Shown: in pieces, positions 13,280 to 23,422 of the stretch
How positions within the stretch are numbered: position 1 is the stretch's first letter
How the letters are laid out: each line of letters opens with the position of its first letter
Source of the DNA: Bretschneidera sinensis
Lineage: Eukaryota; Streptophyta; Magnoliopsida; Brassicales; Akaniaceae
NCBI GenBank assembly: GCA_023935145.1
Contig: CM043705.1
Span: 16,892,501 to 16,956,500, forward strand
Length of the DNA: 64,000 bases
Reading direction: 5' to 3'
Translations under genes and position numbers: made by a program
The notes under the pieces: generated by a model
The model's database searches: none
What the model was told of the DNA's origin: nothing
The model's input: the letters and a program-made list of their open reading frames with translations, nothing else

Positions 13280-13418
13280 GTGCACAAAATACTCATAATA
13301 TGATATCAATCAAAGAAAACAATGATCATAAATAATATTTTATTACATATCAAAAGATGTCCAAAGTAAAACAACATATAAACTGACATAAAAGTCTCAA
13401 TATAAAATCATACTCCAA

Positions 13419-13646
13419 CTAATAAAATACATCAAAAGAACTAACAATACTCATGTTGTTTATATATTTGACAAAATCTGAAGGCCCAAGACCCTTGGTC
13501 ATAGGATTAGCAAGCATAGCTCCAGTATCAATATGCTCAAAAAACATATCACCATTGTCAACCCATTCTCTAATCTTGAAGTATTTTGGTTCTATGTATT
13601 TTGCACCGCCGGAATTTTTAGCGTTCTTCACAAAGAATATTGCAGC
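13419..13646 (-). pseudogene. H pol, C-terminal RNase H piece
   Basis: Reads AAIFFVKNAKNSGGAKYIEP and later NPMTKGL, the conserved tail of copia RNase H (the SAVFFSKN...GAKHID and ADPLTKGL types). It ends about 880 bp from the LTR. The start of this piece is cut exactly at the G insertion. Its upstream half lies at 53518-53978 and joins in frame through the target duplication CATGT. Confidence 0.9.
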
Positions 13647-13651
13647 CATGT

Positions 13652-14947
13652 TGTTGTGCAAGAATCTACCTAAATTAATAAGCAAATAATTGAACGGTTT
13701 TACTTGCAAGTGCACAAGGTCAACATAGTAGTATAGTGTGCAAAACGAGATCATCTCCACAGGGATTGGTAAATTTTGATTTAGAATTAAATTCGCAATA
13801 TAAAACGAGAGAATAAATATTGAGTTTGAATCGATAATGATAAAAGTGTAAGGACTTGATATCCACCACTAATCATGCTACCACAACAAAACAATATGCC
13901 AATGCTTTAATCACGTTATGAATACCTAATGTTTGTTAACCTAAGGGCATGATGTATACTCCTTAAGCTATTGATTTCCCTAAGCAACAAATTAGGTATG
14001 GTGTATACTCTAACTCTTTTCTTTCTTAAAGGATTTAGCATGGTGTATACTAAGTTGTTCTCTAAGAAAGCATAATATCTGTGGAAATCGACAAACACAC
14101 GAGACCTAGGGCATGGTGTATACTCCCGATTTCCCATGTTGATTAACCTAAGAACCCGACATGGATTTCTTTTGTTACTATTGTTAAACCCAAGACTCGG
14201 TTATCCAAATTGATTTAACTAACTAGTCCATACCACATGCATATGTTGATTAGGCAAACATATATGAGGAATTTCAAGAAAACAAGCATTAATCAAGTTA
14301 AGCATCAAAATATAACTATCACAAAGGCGCCAATACTAAATTATTGAGTAAACATAATCAGGGCTTCAATCAAGCCCTTACTAGCAAATTAGTTACACGT
14401 GGTTTTGATGCTAAACATCTTCATAAAATAAAATAAAGAAAAAGAATAAAACCGAAAATACTATGGAGAAGAGTCGTCAGTTCGTCTCCAAAATCTCCTT
14501 TCGAATTCTACCATTTCTGTGTTTACAAGCCTATTTATAAGGTTTAGGGACATCTGGAAACCCTAAACTCATAAAACAAAACCCTACTCCTACTTTCCAA
14601 AATAGGTTCTGCCATTTTGATGTTTCACTGATGCTCGTGTGCGCTCGATCACAGACTGGTGCGCTCGAGCCTTCTTCTTGTGCCCACGAGCGTAGGTGCG
14701 CTCGATCCTGGCTTGGGTGCTTGAGCATTGTTATGCTCGATCGCAGGTCTCCTGCACTCGATCGCACTAGGCAGACTCCAAATTTTACTCTTTAAGTCCG
14801 ACAGTTCCAAAATGCTTCATTTTTTCCAAAAACCTATAAAAACACAGAAAACACAGAAAGAAAATAAAATAGCATGAAATAACACAAACTAAGAGATTAA
14901 CAAATGTAAATTAAGGGGTTTAAATATGAATATTTAAGCACTTATCA
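13652..14947 (-). repeat. 3' LTR of G
   Basis: A 1296-bp LTR followed by a minus-strand polypurine tract (GGGGGTG at 14948-14954). It carries about 60 bp, near 14717-14776, that the 5' LTR lacks; this stretch includes two copies of the CTCGATCG motif. Confidence 0.92.
14530..14776 (-). promoter_or_regulatory. G LTR promoter: motif cluster and TATA box
   Basis: On the minus strand, about five related words (TGCGATCGAG, GATCGAGCGCAC and similar) fall between 14776 and 14636. About 100 bp further on comes CCTTATAAATAGG (14530-14542), a good plant TATA box. The core CTCGATCGAG-like word is close to palindromic. The same words occur upstream of G's third ORF (48490-49107) and near the 5' leader (52079-52112). 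Promoter function is inferred from position. Confidence 0.6.
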
Positions 14948-14954
14948 CACCCCC

Positions 14955-15489
14955 AAACTTACATATTGCTAGTCCCTTAGCAATACGAAACTAAAAACTA
15001 AATGAAAAACAAATAACACGAAGATAAATCCATCATTCATGGTGTCCAAAAATTTAAGTCGCACACAAAACCATGATATCTATTTATGAGCAAGCTTAAA
15101 ATACACACTCATCTTCGCAATGAATAGGAGTTTTAAAATCTAATTACTTACAAGAGGCTGGCTAAGGTATCACAAGTCCGACTCAATGTAAAGTGAACTA
15201 GCACATAAAAATGAAGCTTTCAAATAACTCCAATGTGTAATGTCTCCATGTATCAAGATTCACCGAATTTCTCATCAAAATGATAAAAACTGGCATAGTT
15301 TTATTTCCTTCTTTCTTTATTATGAGACTTTGTCATGTTTAGTTCTCTTAAGTTTTTTAATTGACCTATGTAGCGAGTGTTGAGTCAATGACTCTCAAAC
15401 CAGATGGTTTTAGGGCATTAGGTGTAAAGACACCCCTAAGGACTTACTAACTCGAGTAAAAAATGCTATGAAACTAAACTGGCCTTAAT
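14955..15489 (-). other. G 3' noncoding region, left part
   Basis: No coding capacity. It continues at 46463 after E2 is removed. It was cut by E2 at the target ACTAC (15490-15494), which is GCTAC on the other side. Confidence 0.7.
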
Positions 15490-15494
15490 ACTAC

Positions 15495-16479
15495 TGTAGC
15501 TCGAGGTTTCAACCCAAGAGGGGGGGTGAATTGGGTTTTTAAAAACTTTTGCGGAATTTATACAAGTTTATAAAAACTGATAAGCAACAAATAATTAATA
15601 CAAGTAATAAGCTGTAAATAAAGAGTTTAAGGAAAGAGGATGCAAACACAGTTATAGTGGTTCGGCAATATCAGATTCGTTCCGACCCTACCTCCACTCT
15701 TTTCAAGGAACTCCTTGAAGTAATCCACTAAGAAAACTTAGTCGCACAACTTAGCCGGGTGTTGTACAAACCGTACACAAGCAATTTACAGGAATTGCTT
15801 AAACCGAAAAATTCCCATCATTTCGGAAGTTTCCCCGTCCTCTCGGAAGTAATCCCTTTACAAAGATGGTGTAAAGTAAAAGGTAGAGAGACAGCAAATG
15901 AAAGCTTTTTACAACAGAAATGTCTCTCTTTCAAAGTAAAGCTTGAAGAAATGGCTCAACAAGATTATTTCAAAGCTTTTTATGTTTCAAGAGTATAAAA
16001 ACTTGATTATATGAGATCAACTCTTTTTGAATATGTGCTGCTTGTTTTTGAATGCTTTGCTGAATGGGTTTATATAGCAATCAATTAATATGGCCGTTTT
16101 GGACTTTAATTTGAAAAAGATTTACTTTAAAACGTTCTGATTTAGAGTCCAACGGTCATATTTTTGAATTACCAGTCGATTGGGTCGAGATACCAGTCGA
16201 CTGGGTTCACTCGAAAAATACTCATTTTCAGACATTCTGGGTATCCAGTCGACTGGTATATATCATCCAATCGACTGGGGACTTTCTGTCCATTTTACCA
16301 GTCGACTGGGTTGATTCATCCAGTCGACTGGAAACTTACTGGTCAAAGTACCAGTCGACTGGGTTGTTTTATCCAGTCGACTGGGTACCTTCTGACCTAT
16401 ATACCAGTCGACTGGTATATGTACCCAGTCGACTGGGTTGTTTTCCAACCCAGTTTTTCTTCTGTTTTTGATTAAAAAC
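15495..16479 (-). repeat. E2 3' LTR, first part
   Basis: 985 bp of the LTR, beginning TGTAGCTCGAGG on the plus strand. It includes the palindrome array at 16172-16436. It stops at the E1 insertion site AAAAC and resumes at 26789; together the parts make 1249 bp, the same length as the intact E2 5' LTR. Confidence 0.93.
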
Positions 16480-17729
16480 TGTAGCTCGAGGTTTCAACCC
16501 AAGAGGGGGGTGAATTGGGTTTTTAAAAACTTTTGCGGAATTTATACAAGTTTATAAAAACTGATAAGCAACAAATAATTAATACAAGTAAAAGGCTGTA
16601 AATAAAGAGTTTAAGGAAAGAGGATGCAAACACAGTTATAGTGGTTTGGCAATATCGGATTCGTTCCGACCCTGCGTCCACTCTCTTCAAGGAACTCCTT
16701 GAAGTAATCCACTAAGAAAACTTAGTCGCACAACTTAGCCGGGTGTTGCACAAACCGTACACAAGCAATTTACAGGAATTGCTTAAACCGAAAAATCCCC
16801 TTCCTTTCGGAAGTTTCCCCTTCCTCTCGGAAGTAATCCCTTTACAAAGATGGTGTAAAGTAAAAGGTAGAGAGACAACAAATGAAAGCTTATTACAACA
16901 GAAATGTCTCTCTTTCAAATTAAAGCTTGAAGAAATGGCTCAATAAGATTATTTCAAAGCTTTTTGTGTTTCAAGAGTATAAAAACTTGATTATATGAGA
17001 TCAACTCTTTTGGAATATGTGCTTCATGTTTTTGAAAGCTTTGCTGAATGGGTTTATATAGCAATCAATTAATATGGCCATTTTGGACTTTAATTTGAAA
17101 AAGATTTACTTTAAAACGTTCAGATTTGGAGTCCAACGGTCATATTTTTGAATTACCAGTCGACTGGGTCGAGATACCAGTCGACTGGGTTCACTTGAAA
17201 AATACTCGTTTTCAGACCTTCTGGGTATCCAGTCGACTGATATATATCACCCAGTCGACTGGGGACTTTCTGTCCATTTTACCAGTCGACTGGGTTGATT
17301 CATCCAGTCGACTGGGAAATTACTGGTCAAAGTACCAGTCGACTGGGTTAATTCATCCAGTCGACTGGGTACCTTCTGACCCATATACCAGTCGACTGGT
17401 ATATGTACCCAGTCGACTGGGTTATCTTCCAACCCAGTTTTTTTTTTCTGTTTTTCATCAAAAACATTTAAAAATAATGGTTTTAGAAAAACCTTTTGTG
17501 TTTGAGCCATTGAACAAGCTAATACAATGTATGAGTGAGACTTACATTGGTTCTAAACCTTAAGACCTATTCTAGATCTTCAGTCTTCACTTGATACTTG
17601 ATTTGGTTCGAGTTTTTGCACTTTGTTCCTTGGTTGAATGTGTTTGATCCTTAATACAACTTAGTTTAAACATGTTAGTTAAATAACAGTTGTGTTTTGC
17701 CATCATTAAAATACGGGCGAGGGTCAACA
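16480..17729 (-). repeat. E1 3' LTR
   Basis: A 1250-bp LTR with TG...CA ends. The palindrome array is at 17156-17420, and the minus-strand TATA box (TATATAAA) is at 17053-17060. The polypurine tract AAAAAGGGGGAGAT follows on the minus strand. Confidence 0.94.
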
Positions 17730-18040
17730 ATCTCCCCCTTTTTGATGATGACAAAACTAATAATGTAAAAACAATTTTAAAAACTAAGTGTTAAGATTTT
17801 ACAAAAATTCGGACAGAGTCTCCTCTGTTTTTCGAGTAAAACCACCTTGTAAACAAGCAAACACAGTTTATATTTCTTTCAACCAATCCAGAATTAAACT
17901 CAACCAATCAAAAAACAGTTTTACAAAGATATGGAGCAATGCTCCCCCTAAATCTATGCATTGGTTGCGTTTTACTTAGATTTTCTCGTTTTTCTCATTT
18001 TTCTCCCCCGTTTTGACAACAGCAACCAAAGGGGGCAGAA
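17730..18040 (-). other. E1 polypurine tract region
   Basis: The tract next to the LTR (17730-17743 region, AAAAAGGGGGAGAT on the minus strand) is followed by two more purine tracts, at about 17940-17948 and 18003-18009. Multiple polypurine tracts are a reported trait of Sireviruses. E2 repeats the pattern at 27053, 27264 and 27325, and E3 at 34256, 34468 and 34531. Confidence 0.7.
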
Positions 18041-18400
18041 CATAAAAAATAAGCTACTTAGCCAATACAATCAAATAGATTATAAGAATACAAAGAAGTA
18101 CACGAAGATTTGGCTTCATTCGAATTTCAGAAGCCTTCCCGAGAAGAACCGGAAGTTTTTCAAGCATATAAGTATTTTATAGCAGTTTTAGTGACCAAAC
18201 AGATATTTAAAACAGTTCTAACATATCACAAATAGCGTAAATAAATGCAATAAATATGGCTAATAGTATTACATCATCATAGAGAAAAATTCAATACAAG
18301 CAGGGCCTCATAGAGCCATAACTAAGAAAAACAAACATGAGATGTCCGTGCTATGTGACAAAAACTGGAAAAGCGCTAAGAACTGATAAAAGAAAGAGAC

Positions 18401-19657
18401 TCATGGTGCGGGAGAGTCCGAGCTGTCACGAAGAAGTTCCCTAATCTCAGCTAGGGAACCCTCGGTATGCTCTCTATGTAACTCAAAATCGTCCCGTAGG
18501 TGGTCTATGGAGGAGCTCAGCCTCTGGTAATCGGACTGCATGGACTGAAAACCGGACTCCATCGTCATCTGAAGACTCGTGATAGCTCGTAGGATGTTAC
18601 CATAACCAGTCTGACCAGTACTCGAGTCATCAATGGGAGGTGCTCGGATATCCGTCTCCATCTCAGCAGCCGTATCAGCATCCTCATCACTGTCACTCGC
18701 ATCCTCTCGGATCCTTAGGCGCTTTCCGGCCTTTGGATAGAGAAACCCTTCACGAACAGTACATCCCATCTTCTTCAGAGATGAGATGTTGACGATATCC
18801 GTCAATCCGATATCCTGAGCCTCGGAGGCAGGCAAAGGTACCCGGAAGTGCTGGAGGATGAATGTAATGAGCATCCCATAAGGAAGACACCCGGAGTCGT
18901 TTGCTTCGCCGTTTATCATGTTGGCGAGCAGCAGAGGATATATATTGAAGTGGTGCCCAGATTTTAGGCACCAAATCAATACCGTATCTATTTTAGATAG
19001 ATACCCTCGACTCCCGAGTCTCGGGTGGATGGTCCAACTGACAATCAATTGAAACATCTTTGAGTCGAGGGGCAAGTCACTACATGTGTGAAATGTAGTG
19101 GGTCTGTACACATAGTTAGGGTCGCCCCTGACTATCCGACAGGCCTCCTCAACTTCAAAGTTGTCTGGCCATCCATCCAGACTCCATTGAACCCCCCTTA
19201 TAGGGATTCTCAGAATGCTCATCAAGAGGTCAGTGTTGACCTCAAACTCCACAACACTAACTCTGGTTCTGAATCTCAGAGCCAGAGGACTGGGTTTCAC
19301 CAAGTTCGCATAGAACTGGTGAATCAGTCGCGGGTAATATTTTTCATGAATTCTGACCAGTGGGGTCAGATTTATTGCCTCAAAGGCTGGTAGAATATCG
19401 AAATTACCATGACGAATGGAGTCGAAATCAACGACTCTACCCGTCATGATTTTCTTGTGACGGATTATAGAGTTATACCTCTTATGAGCCGCTGGGATGT
19501 AAAATAGAGTCTGCTCCAACTCTGTTCTGGGCTCCTTGCTGGATGACCCTGCTGTTCCCTTCCCTTTTGACTCCGAGGCCGAAGGTTTTGAAGACCTTGG
19601 CTTTTTGGGCGCATTAGGTCCACTAGTTGTGAGTTTTAAACGGATTTTGTCACTCAT
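18401..19657 (-). CDS. E1 ORF3, putative element-encoded nuclear protein
   Basis: A 418-residue protein with no signal peptide or membrane segment. Residues 1-45 are basic and Ser/Pro/Lys-rich. Residues about 50-305 form one globular domain with PRLIHQFYANL at 109-119 and LPYGMLI near 258, resembling the plant retroelement family known as the putative plant transposon protein domain. Residues 309-318 (KAGKRLRIRE) look like a nuclear localisation signal. Residues 319-346 are acidic, and 355-410 probably form a coiled coil. The ORF lies downstream of pol in the same strand, where SIRE1 and Athila carry their so-called env-like ORF. It has its own TATA box and an ATG-free leader. No catalytic motif is visible, and its function is unknown; a DNA-binding or anti-silencing role is my inference. 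Confidence 0.8.
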   Translation of the reverse strand: MSDKIRLKLTTSGPNAPKKPRSSKPSASESKGKGTAGSSSKEPRTELEQTLFYIPAAHKRYNSIIRHKKIMTGRVVDFDSIRHGNFDILPAFEAINLTPLVRIHEKYYPRLIHQFYANLVKPSPLALRFRTRVSVVEFEVNTDLLMSILRIPIRGVQWSLDGWPDNFEVEEACRIVRGDPNYVYRPTTFHTCSDLPLDSKMFQLIVSWTIHPRLGSRGYLSKIDTVLIWCLKSGHHFNIYPLLLANMINGEANDSGCLPYGMLITFILQHFRVPLPASEAQDIGLTDIVNISSLKKMGCTVREGFLYPKAGKRLRIREDASDSDEDADTAAEMETDIRAPPIDDSSTGQTGYGNILRAITSLQMTMESGFQSMQSDYQRLSSSIDHLRDDFELHREHTEGSLAEIRELLRDSSDSPAP

Positions 19658-19865
19658 TTTGGAGAAATTTGAAGTTTCTGGAGAGAGAAAATTTGGTAAA
19701 AATGAGAGATTTTAATCGTAAAAAGTTAAAAATCTCTTTAGGAATGAGTAGATCGGTGTGTTTAGAAGGGATTTGGATGGTTTTTAGATCAAAAAGATGA
19801 ATTTTTCTAGAGAGAGAAAGCTTGGGCTCTTTGAAAATGGCGTAAAAATGGCGAAAATGAACAGT

Positions 19866-19875
19866 CCCTTTTATA
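19866..19875 (-). promoter_or_regulatory. E1 internal TATA box before ORF3
   Basis: The minus strand reads TATAAAAGGG, a strong plant TATA box, 209 bp before the ORF3 ATG. The intervening leader has a CT-rich patch and no upstream ATG. The palindrome array lies immediately upstream. It is conserved at the same distance in E2 (29050-29059) and E3 (36386-36395). Confidence 0.6.
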
Positions 19876-19886
19876 GAATCGCGATA

Positions 19887-20159
19887 CCAGTTGACTGGGT
19901 AAACGTACCAGTCGACTGGGTGATCTGGCAGAGAGTTACCAGTCGACTAGACTATTTTTACCAGTAGACTGGAGGACAATGGTTTTTCAAAAAGATGGCT
20001 CCAAACAGGATTTAATCTTATAGACGACTGGAGAAGACTTACCAGTCGTCTGGTTAAATTGGCAGAAAGTTACCAGTCGACTGGGTCAAAATTATCAGTC
20101 GACTGGAATATCTGGCAGAGACTTACCAGTCGACTGGATCACATGTACCAGTCGACTGG
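19887..20159 (-). repeat. E1 internal palindrome array
   Basis: About ten copies of CCAGTCGACTGG or one-base variants, including CCAGTTGACTGG and CCAGTAGACTGG. In the middle lies a 10-bp inverted pair AGACGACTGG...CCAGTCGTCT (20022-20051). The array is between the pol stop and the ORF3 TATA box. It has lost about 60 bp at its ORF3 end compared with E2 and E3. Confidence 0.93.
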
Positions 20160-20299
20160 ACCCTTAGCAAAATTTTCAGTCTGGTATTTTAAGCACGAAT
20201 TTGTTTATCTATGACATTTTTGAGTGAGGGAAATAATTAAACAATGATTAATACTCTTTCACTCAATGTCAAATATGCAACTGATGAAATGAGATGCAA

Positions 20300-23200
20300 T
20301 CAAACATTCAATTTATCAAAATCAAGCAATCCCATCAACATTCTAATCTTACAAAAACTAGCTTCACTTAAGGGTTTTGTAAGAATATAAGCTATTTGAT
20401 CTTCTGAAGGTATAAATTCTAATCTTATATCACCTTTTTGAGCATGATCTCTTAGGAAATGATGTCTAATCTCTATATGCTTGGTTCTAGAGTGCTGAAT
20501 AGGATTTTTGGTTAGGTTGATGGCACTAGTATTATCACAAAATATAGGAATATTTTTGAGACTCATGCCATAGTCTTCTAGTTGTTGTATCATCCATAGT
20601 ACTTGGGCACAACAACTGCCAGCTGCTACATATTCCGCCTCAGCGGTTGATAGCGCAACTGAATTCTGCTTCTTGGAAAACCAAGAAGTTAACATAGCAC
20701 CTAAGAATTGGCATGTTCCACTTGTGCCTTTTTTATCTAACCTACATCCAGCAAAATCAACATCCGAATATCCTACTAGCTCAAAAGATGATTCTCTAGA
20801 ATACCATAATCCTATGGTTTGGGTTCCTTGCAGATATCTAAGGATTCTTTTTACTGCAACTACATGTGATTCCTTAGGATTAGATTGAAATCTAGCACAC
20901 ATGCATACACTGAACATTATATCAGGTCTACTTGCAGTCAAGTACAGTAAAGCACCTATCATGCTTCTATAATATTTGGAATCTACAATTTTACCTTCTT
21001 CATCAAGATCAAGTTTGGTGGTTGTGCTCATAGGCGTTCCAATTGGCTTTGAGTTTTCCATCCCGAACCTCTTTAGTAGATCTTTGACATACTTTTGTTG
21101 ATTGATGAAGATACCTCCTTTTAGTTGCTTGATTTGCAGTCCAAGGAAGTAGGTAAGTTCTCCCATCATGCTCATTTCAAATTCACCTTGCATGCACTTT
21201 GCAAACTCTTGACACATAGATTCATTAGTAGCACCAAATATAATATCATCAACATATATTTGAACTATCAAAGTGTCATTTTTGTGAGTTTTTGTGAAGA
21301 AAGTTGTATCTATTCTACCTCTTGCAAAATCATTATCAATCAAAAATTTACTTAGTCTTTCATACCATGCCCTTGGAGCTTTCTTCAACCCATATAGAGC
21401 TTTAGAAAGTTTATAGACATGATTTGGAAGACTTGGATTTACGAATCCAAGAGGTTGTTCAACATAAACCTCTTCTTCTATAAAGCCATTTAAAAAGGCA
21501 CTTTTCACATCCATTTGAAATAGTTTAAATTTATTAAAGCATGCAAAGGCTAATAACATTCGAATAGCCTCTAATCTAGCTACGGGAGCATAGGTTTCAT
21601 CAAAATCTATTCCTTCCTCTTGGTTATATCCCTTAGCAACTAGTCTAGCCTTATTTCTCGTTACTATACCATTTTCATCCATTTTATTTCTATATACCCA
21701 TTTAGTTCCAATAAATGAATGATCTTTAGGTCTTGGAACTAGTTCCCAAACATTGTTTCTCTTAAATTGATTTATCTCTTCCTGCATTGCAATTATCCAA
21801 TCATTATCTTTTTCAGCTTCTATAAATGTCTTAGGTTCTACTTGAGACAAATAAGCTACAAAATTGCAAATATTTCTAATGGAAGAGCGAGTTCTTACCC
21901 CTTGTGAAGGATCACCAATTACTTGATCAATTGGATGATGATTTACATACCTCCAATCCTTGGGTAGATTTTCCTCTTGTTGACTTGAGGATGGTTGGTC
22001 CAAATTTGGAGTTGTCATCCCTTCATTTGTTTGAGTAGAACTCACTTTTGGGTCAACAATGGAAGTAGGAGTTTCCATTCTTGGAATAAAATCTGCATCA
22101 TTTTTAAAGGAAACTTCTCCACTACTCATTGGGTTAGATTCATCAATAGTTACATGCACAGATTCTTCTACTACTAGAGTTCTCTTATTAAAAACTCTAT
22201 AAGCCTTACTAGTAGTTGAATATCCTAAAAATATCCCTTCATCAGTCTTGGAATCAAATTTACCAAAGTTAGTTTTATTGTTATTTAAGATGAAGCACTT
22301 ACTACCAAAGGCACGAAAATAGGAAATATTGGGCTTTCTCCCTTTCCATAATTCATATGGTGTTTTATCAAGTAAGGGCCTTATCAAAATTCTATTTAAA
22401 ATATAGCAAGAAGTATTCACGGCTTCAGCCCAAAAATATTTTGGTAAATTATTTTCACAAAGCATTGTTCTTGAAAATTCTTCTAGAACTCTATTTTTCC
22501 TCTCAACAACTCTATTTTGTTGAGGAGTTCTAGGAGCTGAAAAGTTGTGATTAATTCCATTTTCATCACAAAATTTTGAAAAGCTTTGATTTTCAAATTC
22601 TTTGCCATGATCAGTTCTTATGCTTGAAATACAAATTCCTTTTTCATTTTGTACCTTTTTGCAAAACTTTTCAAATCCTTTGAAAGCTTCATCCTTATAA
22701 GCAATAAAAATAACAAAGGTATATCTTGAATAGTCATCAACAATAACAAGAGCATATTGATGGCCACCTAGACTAATGGTACTAATTGGACCAAATAAGT
22801 CCATATGCAAAAGTTCCAAAGGTCTAGTAGTTGAGACTACATTTTTTGCTTTAAAAGATATCCTAGATTGTTTTCTCATTTGACAAGCATTGCAAATTTT
22901 ATTTTTCTCAAAATTGATTTTAGGAAGTCCAATAACTAAATCTTTTCTTGAAACAATTTTTAGCAAGTTCATGTTTACATGACCAAGCCTTCTATGCCAT
23001 AGCCATTGATTTTCACTAAAGGCAGGAAAACATTTTTCATTAACGGAATGCAAAGATTTCAAATCAACTATATAGACATTTTCATGTCTATGGCCAATGA
23101 ATTTGATCTTGTTGCTCTTGATGTCTATAACTAGACAATGAGAGGTCTCAAATGTGACTTTATATCCTTTGTCACATAATTGACTAATGCTAAGTAAATT

Positions 23201-23422
23201 TGGCTTAAGGCCTTGCACTAGCAAAACATTATCTAGGGTTGAGAAATCATTACCGACTTTTCCATGCCCGATGATCTTTATTTTAGTATTGTCTCCAATG
23301 GTCACAAGTCCACCATCTCTTAGAGTTAGCTCCTTGAATACGCTTTTATCACCGGTCATATGCTTCGAGCAATCGCTATCAAGGTACCAACAGTTACCTT
23401 TCTCTTTGGTGTGAAGACAAAT
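20300..23422 (-). CDS. E1 Pro-Pol (protease mutated), open frame after gag UAG
   Basis: A 1040-codon frame starting directly after the gag UAG; the first Met is 21 codons in. Before that Met is the copia protease site, which reads DSDC instead of DSGC (23372-23380), so the protease is probably dead. Counted from the Met: HRRLGH 122-127 and CxxC 156-159 (integrase zinc site); catalytic D186, D250 and E286; the RT domain from about 520 with YVDDIIFG near 690; RNase H from about 820 with SDVDFAG, ending in the TKPL tail. The residue before the integrase VVERK motif is Arg where E2 and E3 have Gly. No frameshift or stop interrupts it. It would have replicated and integrated the element. Confidence 0.9.
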   Translation of the reverse strand: MCLHTKEKGNCWYLDSDCSKHMTGDKSVFKELTLRDGGLVTIGDNTKIKIIGHGKVGNDFSTLDNVLLVQGLKPNLLSISQLCDKGYKVTFETSHCLVIDIKSNKIKFIGHRHENVYIVDLKSLHSVNEKCFPAFSENQWLWHRRLGHVNMNLLKIVSRKDLVIGLPKINFEKNKICNACQMRKQSRISFKAKNVVSTTRPLELLHMDLFGPISTISLGGHQYALVIVDDYSRYTFVIFIAYKDEAFKGFEKFCKKVQNEKGICISSIRTDHGKEFENQSFSKFCDENGINHNFSAPRTPQQNRVVERKNRVLEEFSRTMLCENNLPKYFWAEAVNTSCYILNRILIRPLLDKTPYELWKGRKPNISYFRAFGSKCFILNNNKTNFGKFDSKTDEGIFLGYSTTSKAYRVFNKRTLVVEESVHVTIDESNPMSSGEVSFKNDADFIPRMETPTSIVDPKVSSTQTNEGMTTPNLDQPSSSQQEENLPKDWRYVNHHPIDQVIGDPSQGVRTRSSIRNICNFVAYLSQVEPKTFIEAEKDNDWIIAMQEEINQFKRNNVWELVPRPKDHSFIGTKWVYRNKMDENGIVTRNKARLVAKGYNQEEGIDFDETYAPVARLEAIRMLLAFACFNKFKLFQMDVKSAFLNGFIEEEVYVEQPLGFVNPSLPNHVYKLSKALYGLKKAPRAWYERLSKFLIDNDFARGRIDTTFFTKTHKNDTLIVQIYVDDIIFGATNESMCQEFAKCMQGEFEMSMMGELTYFLGLQIKQLKGGIFINQQKYVKDLLKRFGMENSKPIGTPMSTTTKLDLDEEGKIVDSKYYRSMIGALLYLTASRPDIMFSVCMCARFQSNPKESHVVAVKRILRYLQGTQTIGLWYSRESSFELVGYSDVDFAGCRLDKKGTSGTCQFLGAMLTSWFSKKQNSVALSTAEAEYVAAGSCCAQVLWMIQQLEDYGMSLKNIPIFCDNTSAINLTKNPIQHSRTKHIEIRHHFLRDHAQKGDIRLEFIPSEDQIAYILTKPLSEASFCKIRMLMGLLDFDKLNV

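Noticed and set aside
16164..16475. Open frames rich in PVDW and PSRLG in the LTRs (also at 17126, 26182, 33652, 42798 and others, both strands)
   Set aside because: They are produced by the CCAGTCGACTGG palindromes, which read PVDW, QSTG and SRL in the three frames of either strand. They have no independent codon signal.
17156..17420. Regularly spaced identical palindromes resembling a CRISPR array
   Set aside because: The units are 12 bp, spacing is uneven, the DNA is a plant LTR, and there are no cas genes. It is an LTR cis-element array.
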